Of a DNA stretch of 6,233 bases, positions 1 through 5,415 are shown one piece after another (position 1 is the stretch's first letter; the number at the start of each line of letters is the position of its first letter). The notes beneath the pieces were generated by a model that was not told where the DNA came from, searched no databases, and saw only the letters and a list, made by a program, of their open reading frames with translations. The DNA is taken from positions 1-6,233 of the forward strand of contig JAAYQH010000500.1 in the NCBI GenBank assembly GCA_012519365.1, in the 5' to 3' direction. Both the position numbers and the translations under genes were made by a program. This DNA comes from Planctomycetota bacterium (GTDB lineage Bacteria > Planctomycetota > Phycisphaerae > Sedimentisphaerales > Anaerohalosphaeraceae).

Positions 1-1
1 C

Positions 2-193
2 GAAAAACCCGCCACTGTTACCGTCCTGCATAACGGTGTACTTGTCCAGGATCATTGGGAAATTCAAGGCTCCACATTCCACAAGCGACGTGCAGCGTAT
101 GAACCGCATCCAGAGAAAATGCCGCTGCGACTTCAGGATCACGGCAATTTGGTGCGTTTTCGCAACATCTGGATTCGTCCCCTCGAGGACTAA
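2..193 (+). CDS. DUF1080 / 3-keto-disaccharide hydrolase family protein, C-terminal end (partial)
   Basis: The gene enters from the left edge and ends at TAA, with a second in-frame TAA directly after it. Only 63 residues are visible. They contain HNGVLVQDHWEIQG, then GSTFHKRRAAYEPHPEK, then the signature PLRLQDHGNLVRFRNIWIRP, which is the typical closing strand pair of the DUF1080 fold (Pfam 3-keto-disaccharide hydrolase, concanavalin-like beta sandwich). Family members are usually exported and act on oxidised disaccharides or other glycans; they are very numerous in Planctomycetes and Verrucomicrobia. The signal peptide and most of the domain lie outside the window, so export and substrate cannot be judged. 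The gene runs in the same direction as the helicase 67 bp downstream, with no clear terminator between them, but no functional link is apparent. Family assignment is firm; enzymatic activity is inferred. Confidence 0.85.
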   Translation, partial: EKPATVTVLHNGVLVQDHWEIQGSTFHKRRAAYEPHPEKMPLRLQDHGNLVRFRNIWIRPLED

Positions 194-260
194 TAAGTAA
201 GCGCCCCCTAAGCCGTAAGGTTTGTACCATCTGCGGTTTCAGAAAAGTGAATGGACAACG

Positions 261-1496
261 ATGCGATTTGACGAATTGGATGTGAAACCTCAGATTCAAA
301 AAGCCCTGGCCAAAATGGGCTATGAAGCGCTCACCCCAGTGCAGGAACAGACCCTGCCGCATATTCTGGCCGGGTGGGATTTGGTAGCCCTGGCCGAGAC
401 GGGCTCAGGAAAGACGGCCGCCTGCGCGGTGCCGCTGGTTCAATCGGTCGATCCGGCCAAACGCACCGTGCAGGCGCTAATTCTTGTGCCGACACGCGAA
501 TTGGCGCTGCAATACGTCACGGAAATTTCACAAATCGCCCAATACACCGATATTGAATCGTTTGCGATCTATGGCGGCTTTTCCATGGCGATTCAAATGG
601 GCAAACTGGATCACGGTGTGCATATCCTTGTCGCTACGCCAGGCCGACTGATTGATATGCTCTACAACACCTCATTGCGACTGGCGGACGTGCGAACGCT
701 CGTCTTGGACGAGGCCGATGAAATGCTCAATCAGGGCTTTGAGCAGGATGTTGAATTTATCTTCTCGTGCCTGGTTCACAAACATCAAACGCTTTTATTC
801 AGCGCGACAATGCCGCCTGAAATCAAACATCTGACCCAAAAATACCTCGATAATCCTGTGGTTGTGGAACTGACCAAGGACCATGCCGCACCGACCTCAC
901 TGGAACATTGTTTCGTATGGCTCAACCCCCACGACCGCCTGAATAGACTGCTTGAACTGATCGAAACCGAAAAACCTACCCAGGCAATCCTGTTTTGCAA
1001 CAGCCGTCACGGCTGCGAAACCCTGTTTGACCATTTGAAAAAGAAGATCGAATCGGTCGAGATGATTCATGGCGGACAGGATCAAAACAAGCGAACCAGC
1101 CTGTTTCGCCGCTTCAAAAAACAGCAAATTCACTATATGATTGCCACTGATATTGCCGCACGCGGGCTGGATTTTGCGCATACCTCGCACGTGATTAACT
1201 ATGACTTTCCCCAAAGTGCCGAGGCCTATACGCATCGAACGGGGCGAACGGCACGGATGGGACGTAAGGGCCGGGCCATTACATTTTGTACACCGCGGGA
1301 CATCCAGCGGCTTAAAACCGTTTTGCGTCAGAATAAAATCGAACCGGTATGGCTGGGCGAAGCGCCGGATTTATCCTCACCCAAACGAGGCAAGAAAACC
1401 GCCTCCAAAAACCGTTCACGTCAACAAGCAGGTGAAAAAAACAAGCAAGGCAAACGCCGTCGCCCGCGTGAAAAAAATAAACCTTCAACCCAATAG
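261..1496 (+). CDS. DEAD-box ATP-dependent RNA helicase (RhlE/DeaD-like)
   Basis: ATP-dependent RNA helicase of 411 residues, expected to remodel RNA duplexes in the cytoplasm (ribosome assembly, mRNA turnover or cold adaptation in relatives). All core motifs are visible in order: Q motif with F3 and TPVQ (25-28), motif I AETGSGKT (45-52), Ia PTRELA (77-82), Ib TPGR (126-129), II DEAD (150-153), III SAT (181-183), IV ILFCNSR (243-249), V ATDIAARGLD (295-304) and VI HRTGRTARMGR (325-335). Residues from about 373 on form a Lys/Arg-rich, probably disordered tail, as in many RhlE/DeaD-like helicases; there is no DbpA-type RNA-binding domain. I chose ATG 261 because the protein then opens with MRFDELDVKPQIQKAL, the usual family start, with a weak GGA five bases upstream. 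A TTG at 222 in the same frame would add 13 residues unlike the family and has no properly spaced ribosome site. It is intact; the exact subfamily is unsure. Confidence 0.95.
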   Translation: MRFDELDVKPQIQKALAKMGYEALTPVQEQTLPHILAGWDLVALAETGSGKTAACAVPLVQSVDPAKRTVQALILVPTRELALQYVTEISQIAQYTDIESFAIYGGFSMAIQMGKLDHGVHILVATPGRLIDMLYNTSLRLADVRTLVLDEADEMLNQGFEQDVEFIFSCLVHKHQTLLFSATMPPEIKHLTQKYLDNPVVVELTKDHAAPTSLEHCFVWLNPHDRLNRLLELIETEKPTQAILFCNSRHGCETLFDHLKKKIESVEMIHGGQDQNKRTSLFRRFKKQQIHYMIATDIAARGLDFAHTSHVINYDFPQSAEAYTHRTGRTARMGRKGRAITFCTPRDIQRLKTVLRQNKIEPVWLGEAPDLSSPKRGKKTASKNRSRQQAGEKNKQGKRRRPREKNKPSTQ

Positions 1497-1568
1497 CCCA
1501 CCCTGCTTCCACACACGGGCACATGCAGAATGACCCACAGCCGCCATAACAAAAGAAAATCCATGCGT

Positions 1569-1610
1569 GGTTTTGAATCAGAGGGTCAGGGCCGTATCAA
1601 AATCAAAACC
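1569..1610. terminator. weak inverted repeat between convergent genes, possible bidirectional terminator
   Basis: GGTTTTGA (1569-1576) and TCAAAACC (1603-1610) are perfect 8-bp inverted arms around a 26-base loop, in the 137-bp spacer between the converging helicase and receiver genes. The position suits a shared terminator. The stem is short, the loop is long, and no proper T run follows directly on either strand (on the minus strand a T-rich stretch begins about 8 bases later). The right arm also pairs in a shifted register with TCAAAATC (1597-1604). This is the best candidate in the spacer, but weak. Confidence 0.22.
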
Positions 1611-1633
1611 GACAGAGAAGAGGAGTTTACAAG

Positions 1634-2029
1634 TCAGCTTTCAGCTCTATTGTTTACTAAAAAACGCTCAAGGATCTCGGCAATGTGCTCTTGTTCGATT
1701 GGCTTTTGTAAAAATTCGTCAAAGCCGACTGCTTTGGCCTTGCTGTCAATGGCTTCCAGACTCAAGGCCGAAATCGCCACCAACGGCAGGGCATAACCCA
1801 TCTCCCGAAGTTGACAGGCCACCATAAAACCGTCAAGAACGGGAATATGAATGTCCACTATAGCCATATCATAGGGTTTTGAGAAAATTAAATCCAGCGC
1901 TGTCCTTCCGTCTGTACAACTTTCAAACTCACATCCCAGCCGCCTAAGGGCACGCTCCAACAAAACCTGACACCCTGGGTCGTCTTCAACTACCAAAACA
2001 CGTGGGTGGAACTCTTCCCTGTCATCCAT
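1634..2029 (-). CDS. Stand-alone response regulator receiver (CheY-like) protein
   Basis: A 131-residue single-domain receiver of two-component signalling, cytoplasmic, expected to accept a phosphoryl group from a histidine kinase or phosphotransfer protein. Key residues are all present: acidic pocket E15-D16-D17 (VLVVEDD), phospho-acceptor D59 in IVDIHIPVLDG, switch Ser87 (VAISA) and Lys109 in the LQKP motif. There is no output domain; only about 20 residues follow the lysine, so it must act by protein contact, as in CheY/Spo0F/DivK-type proteins. ATG at 2029 is chosen because GAGGAG lies six bases ahead of it; an earlier GTG in frame (2077) lies inside the promoter. No kinase gene is in the window, so the partner is unknown. 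The gene has its own promoter in an AT-rich spacer and converges on the helicase gene, which argues against co-regulation with the fumarase gene upstream. Confidence 0.93.
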   Translation of the reverse strand: MDDREEFHPRVLVVEDDPGCQVLLERALRRLGCEFESCTDGRTALDLIFSKPYDMAIVDIHIPVLDGFMVACQLREMGYALPLVAISALSLEAIDSKAKAVGFDEFLQKPIEQEHIAEILERFLVNNRAES

Positions 2030-2035
2030 AATGTA

Positions 2036-2041
2036 CTCCTC
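2036..2041 (-). promoter_or_regulatory. ribosome binding site of the receiver gene
   Basis: On the minus strand this reads GAGGAG, followed by TACATT and then ATG at 2029. The match to the anti-Shine-Dalgarno sequence and the six-base spacing are close to ideal. It is the strongest ribosome site in the window and decides the start of the receiver gene. Confidence 0.8.
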
Positions 2042-2061
2042 AAAAATTTGAAGTACAGTAT

Positions 2062-2091
2062 ATAATATTACCACCAAAAAACAACCGTCAA
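2062..2091 (-). promoter_or_regulatory. sigma70-type promoter candidate of the receiver gene
   Basis: Minus strand: TTGACG (2091-2086) as -35 box and TATTAT (2067-2062) as -10 box, 18 bases apart. This would start transcription near 2055 and leave a leader of about 25 bases ending in the GAGGAG site. Overlapping -10-like hexamers (TAATAT at 2070-2065, TATACT at 2062-2057) have spacings of 15 and 23 and fit less well. The surrounding AT richness makes chance matches easier, but spacing and position both fit a housekeeping promoter. Confidence 0.55.
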
Positions 2092-2103
2092 TTTGACTTT
2101 TTT

Positions 2104-2220
2104 ATATCCATTATAAGACAAAAAAGAGGTCTTTTGTTCTATGTTTGTTCATTTCCAGATTTATTTTGTCCCTTTACTTTTTTTAGTAAGACAAGTCATC
2201 ACAGGGTATTATAAGGATAT
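2104..2220. repeat. imperfect inverted repeat flanking an AT-rich spacer
   Basis: ATATCC-A-TTATAA (2104-2116) and TTATAA-GGATAT (2209-2220) are inverted copies apart from one extra base in the left arm. They enclose about 92 bases of AT-rich, homopolymer-rich DNA between the fumarase stop and the receiver promoter. Inside are two small inverted repeats, AAAAGA-GG-TCTTTT (near 2122-2135) and TTACT-TTTTTT-AGTAA (2174-2189). On the minus strand these could help end fumarase transcription. TTATAA is itself palindromic, so the informative part of each arm is only six bases; I see no target-site duplication or coding content. Confidence 0.35.
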
Positions 2221-2221
2221 G

Positions 2222-3094
2222 CTATAAGGTTAAATGCGCATGGCGATGAGCATGGCATTCGATATTGACAGCAACCGGCAGCGACGCGATATGGCATGGA
2301 GCAATCTCGATAAGCACCGCCAGGGCGGTGGTCTTACCGCCCAGGCCCTGCGGGCCAAGGCCGGCCGCATTGACCGCCTCGAGCAGGTCATTTTCCAGCC
2401 GATCATAAAACGGCAGGATATGAGATGAGCCGATATCACGCAACAAGGCCTTTTTGCTCAGCAGGCACGACTGCTCAAAATTGCCTCCCATCCCCACCCC
2501 AACCACAAACGGCGGACAGGCATTCGGCCCAGCTGACTTTACAACGTCAACAATCCAGTTTTTAACCTCTTCTTCCGATGCGGTTGGGTTAAACATTCGG
2601 AATTGACTTTTATTTTCGCAGCCGCCGCCCTTGGCCATCAGCGAAATCCTCAGCCCGTCACCGGCGAGAATTTCATAATGAATGATGGCCGGCGTATTGG
2701 TAGTGGTATTAACCCGCTTGCCGAGCGGCTCGGCAACGACGCTTTTCCGGAGAAAACCCTCCTCGTAGGCGGCTGCGATGCCCTCGTTGATCGCATCCGC
2801 TAAGGTCGCGCGGGGGTTGTCCTTCGGCGGCACGACCCAAACCTCGGCCCCCTGCTCGACAAACACCACAACCAATCCCGTATCCTGGCAAATCGGGATC
2901 CGCTCTGCAGCGGCCAGACGGGCGTTTTCCAGGAGCTGATCAAGGATTCGCCGTGCTCGCGGATGGGTCTCGACCCGTCGGGCCCGTTCCAATGCGTCGT
3001 GCACATCCGCCGGCAACTCAAAAGCCGCCTTCAGAGACGCCTCCCGAACCGCTTGCACCACCAGGTTGTACTCAATCTCTCGCAGTTTCAACAC
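2222..3094 (-). CDS. Class I (iron-sulfur) fumarate hydratase, alpha subunit (TtdA/FumA-type)
   Basis: Alpha subunit of the two-subunit, [4Fe-4S] class I hydro-lyases that interconvert fumarate and malate in the TCA cycle; L-tartrate dehydratase alpha is the close alternative. Of about 290 residues (usual length for the lone alpha subunit). Visible motifs: PICQDTG with C69, RVNTTTNTPAIIHY (127-140), MAKGGGCENKS (153-163), ACPPFVVGVGMGGNFE (192-207), GLGPQGLGGKTTALAV (245-260) and NIECHAHRHA (277-286). C69, C193 and C280 are the likely cluster ligands, judged from the motifs and from spacing similar to E. coli FumA/TtdA. The frame has no ATG. The upstream limit is an in-frame TAG; GTG 3094 overlaps the AGGAG site (3098-3094), TTG 3091 gives MKLREIEYN, the most family-like start, and CTG 3085 has the best spacing (8). 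No beta subunit follows; the next gene is a receiver. The partner must lie elsewhere. The cluster makes such enzymes oxygen-sensitive, pointing to anaerobic or microaerobic life. Confidence 0.93.
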   Translation of the reverse strand: MLKLREIEYNLVVQAVREASLKAAFELPADVHDALERARRVETHPRARRILDQLLENARLAAAERIPICQDTGLVVVFVEQGAEVWVVPPKDNPRATLADAINEGIAAAYEEGFLRKSVVAEPLGKRVNTTTNTPAIIHYEILAGDGLRISLMAKGGGCENKSQFRMFNPTASEEEVKNWIVDVVKSAGPNACPPFVVGVGMGGNFEQSCLLSKKALLRDIGSSHILPFYDRLENDLLEAVNAAGLGPQGLGGKTTALAVLIEIAPCHIASLPVAVNIECHAHRHAHLTL

Positions 3095-3103
3095 TCCTGT
3101 GGG

Positions 3104-3117
3104 TTCGTTCTAACGAA
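3104..3117. promoter_or_regulatory. palindromic site TTCGTT-CT-AACGAA ahead of the fumarase gene
   Basis: TTCGTT (3104-3109) and AACGAA (3112-3117) are perfect inverted arms separated by two bases. The site ends just five bases before the AGGAG ribosome site of the fumarase gene. It could be an operator for a dimeric regulator, or in the mRNA a small hairpin (five pairs, four-base loop) beside the ribosome site. No regulator gene is nearby to name, and the rest of the 107-bp spacer shows no convincing promoter. Chance occurrence of a 12-base inverted repeat is possible. Confidence 0.35.
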
Positions 3118-3201
3118 ATCGCCGCTCCCAACAAACCGGCATCATCGGATCTTATATGCCCCTTTTCGGCCTTTCTGCCGGCTTGGGCTTGGGCCTATGT
3201 T

Positions 3202-5397
3202 TTACGGCACCTGCACTTCAAAACTTTTGTATCGTGTATTGCCAACATCGTCGGCCACAGACACGGCAATCACATTCGGGCCGCTGTCCAGCCCCTCAAT
3301 GCGAACGGTAAACACTTCCTCCAGCGTATCGCAGATCAAATCTTCCGGCAGGATGCTTTTCCATCGCTCATTGCTGTTGACGGTAAAGGCCACCTTACCG
3401 ACAACGGTCAGCGCGTCGCGAACCGTCAAAGTCAACACGACAGCCTTGTCCTCAACACGCACTTGGGCATCGAAAATTTCCGGCGGTGCATTGTCAATCA
3501 CAAACGGATCGCTGATCCGCGAGCCACTCAGTGCGGTATCCGGACTGTTACTCTTGGAATCATCAGCGGTTACGCGTATCTCATACCGGCCATCTTCAAC
3601 CGTCCGCCCATCCCATTCAAAGCGCGGCTGGGTCAGGTCGTCTTTGAGCAAAATCCATCGGCTCCGCCCCACCTGTCGGAACTCAATCTTATAGATCAAG
3701 GCGTCGCGATTGTCGTCCTGAGCGGCAAACGTAATCTCAAAAATGCCCGGCTTGTTTTTATCGCTGGAACGGCTCACTTTGACACTGGTCACCTGCGGCG
3801 CGACATTCGGCACCACATGCGAGATCGCCGCCTCCCGGACAACGGGCGTTTTGTCCTCGGCCGAGGAGACCAATCGAAGCCGATATTGGAGAAAGCGTCC
3901 AATCGGACTTTGCAGGTCTGTCGGTCCGGTTATCGGCACATCTTCGCTCCAGGGAGAAAACGTGGGGTCGTTGGGATCCTTCACATTGCCGCTGCGGCTG
4001 GCCGCTCGAATCTCACAACCGGCAGGCACATCCGCCTCAAGCTGAATCTTGCCCCAACGAGCCGGCTGACCCGCATCAATTAACTGCGATCTAAACAGCC
4101 CCTGCTGTTCATAAGCCCGTTCCAGCCGAATCAAACGGGCCGGATTGGACAGCCCCACATAAAAATGGCCGTTCATCTGCGTCAGGGCGGTAATCTGCGC
4201 CGAGAGTTTGTCTTCATAGACAATGCTTTTTTCCTCAGTGGCCGGATTGACGGTATAGAGCCGTCCGTCGTTGCCGGTTCCCACCCACAACACATCGTCG
4301 GGCATCAACACGGCGTAAAAGACCGCCATTTCGCTGAAGATCGTTGTGACAAATCCATCCGGGGTGATCTTATAGATCTGTCCGGCGGTACGAGCCGACG
4401 GGGGTTGAGGCGGCGACGGCGTAGGTCGAGACGTCCCTTTCTGCGAGTCCTCACTGGACTGATCGCTGTTGGCGGTGTTCAGCGTCAGGCCATCCTCCTT
4501 CGGCTCATCGGATGAGTCACTGTCGGGACGGCCGGGCAGTTTGGCCATGGCCTCTGCAGCGGCCCGAATCTGCTGAGCGGCGGCCTGAGCGCTTGTCGCA
4601 GCAGCATAGACGTTTCCTTTCGCGTCGGTCAGCAACGCCGTAATTTCCGTCTGCTCGGAATCGTACAGCACGGATTGGGCTTTGCCGTCCAGCGAGAGTT
4701 TATAAATCAGCCCCCGCTGGTCGGTACCGGCATAGAGGATATCCTCGTAAATCGCCAGCGAGAGGATATTTTTATCCTGCGCATCATAAAAAATCTCCGC
4801 CGATTGACAGAACGGATCCAGGCGGAAAATCAGCCCCTCCGGGCCAGTGCCCAGGTAAATATTGTTCTCGCTGTCGAGGGCAATCGCGTAAATGTATTGT
4901 ACTTTGTCGTCTTCGAATACCGTCTCAGCCTCGGCGCCGAGCCGAACGAGCTTGCCCTTTTGTCCGCTGACACCAATCAGCAGTCTGTCGGCCACATCCA
5001 GGGCCAAGGCAAAAACATGCTGATTGGTAAAGCCGTCACCCACGGTCGGATCGGCGGTTTGTTTGGGATAGACCTGAACGGCCTGATCGTTGAGAATGCG
5101 AATCACCGTGCCATTGGGGCTGGTGCCCAGATACAGCGCATGCCGCTTATCGACCAGCAGACAATTGATCGACCACACGTCTTTCAGCAGATCACCACAT
5201 TCAACATGACGTGTTCGCGGCGCAAGCCGTAATGTGCCGGTGGAGTCCACAACCACTCTGTCGGTATCGCCTTTGGCAAAATCATCCCCGCTGTTGTGGC
5301 GGGTAATCACCGATGTAACCGCCATCACTCCGGCCGCAAGACACCAAAACAAAACACATCCTAAACGCGCATAATCCTTCATTCTTGGGTTGTTCAT
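3202..5397 (-). CDS. Exported seven-bladed beta-propeller protein with C-terminal Ig/FN3-like domains
   Basis: No named function is recognised. The 731-residue protein starts with a basic stretch and a hydrophobic segment (about 12-31), a signal peptide or membrane anchor without a lipobox, so it acts outside the cytoplasm. Seven blade motifs of the form (L/V)Y(L/A/V)GT..G.(L/I)(Y/F)(K/R)(L/I) follow at about 87-101, 138-153, 179-193, 220-234, 262-268 plus 338-344, 369-383 and 411-425, mostly 41-42 residues apart, predicting one closed propeller. Blade 5 is split by an Ala-rich helix-like and Ser/Asp/Pro-rich insert (about 269-337). Residues 437-531 resemble a jelly-roll or FN3-like domain (ADVPAG, SPWSED, FLQYRLRL), and about 533-636 and 637-731 look Ig-like. 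ATG 5397 is chosen because AGGA lies ten bases upstream; ATG 5382 lacks a site. It starts 18 bp after the S55-like gene stops, so the two are likely co-transcribed and cooperate at the envelope, perhaps as binding or scaffold partner. Confidence 0.85.
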   Translation of the reverse strand: MNNPRMKDYARLGCVLFWCLAAGVMAVTSVITRHNSGDDFAKGDTDRVVVDSTGTLRLAPRTRHVECGDLLKDVWSINCLLVDKRHALYLGTSPNGTVIRILNDQAVQVYPKQTADPTVGDGFTNQHVFALALDVADRLLIGVSGQKGKLVRLGAEAETVFEDDKVQYIYAIALDSENNIYLGTGPEGLIFRLDPFCQSAEIFYDAQDKNILSLAIYEDILYAGTDQRGLIYKLSLDGKAQSVLYDSEQTEITALLTDAKGNVYAAATSAQAAAQQIRAAAEAMAKLPGRPDSDSSDEPKEDGLTLNTANSDQSSEDSQKGTSRPTPSPPQPPSARTAGQIYKITPDGFVTTIFSEMAVFYAVLMPDDVLWVGTGNDGRLYTVNPATEEKSIVYEDKLSAQITALTQMNGHFYVGLSNPARLIRLERAYEQQGLFRSQLIDAGQPARWGKIQLEADVPAGCEIRAASRSGNVKDPNDPTFSPWSEDVPITGPTDLQSPIGRFLQYRLRLVSSAEDKTPVVREAAISHVVPNVAPQVTSVKVSRSSDKNKPGIFEITFAAQDDNRDALIYKIEFRQVGRSRWILLKDDLTQPRFEWDGRTVEDGRYEIRVTADDSKSNSPDTALSGSRISDPFVIDNAPPEIFDAQVRVEDKAVVLTLTVRDALTVVGKVAFTVNSNERWKSILPEDLICDTLEEVFTVRIEGLDSGPNVIAVSVADDVGNTRYKSFEVQVP

Positions 5398-5415
5398 CTG
5401 TACTGTTTCCTGATA

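Noticed and set aside
222..260. TTG start extending the helicase by 13 residues
   Set aside because: The added residues do not resemble family N-termini and the only purine run sits directly against the TTG; ATG 261 fits the family and has GGA at five bases.
1530..1827. Two plus-strand open frames (1530-1796 and 1567-1827) after the helicase
   Set aside because: Both run into the receiver gene on the other strand, have no ribosome site of note, and encode no recognisable domain.
2104..2220. Small transposable element of the MITE type
   Set aside because: The arms are short and partly self-palindromic, there is no flanking target duplication, and only one copy can be seen here.
3120..3201. 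Possible intrinsic terminator after the propeller gene (CGGC-CTTTCT-GCCG near 3160-3180)
   Set aside because: The stem is only four pairs and no T run follows on the minus strand, so it is not enough to call a terminator.
2953..4083. Long plus-strand open frame of 376 codons opposite the fumarase and propeller genes
   Set aside because: It is antisense to two genes with clear homology or regular repeat structure, spans their intergenic gap, and its translation shows no family motif; long antisense frames are common opposite GC-rich codons.
4675..5232. Plus-strand open frame of 185 codons opposite the propeller blades
   Set aside because: It mirrors the regular blade-encoding sequence; the minus-strand product has coherent 41-42 residue repeats and a signal segment, so the plus frame is a shadow.
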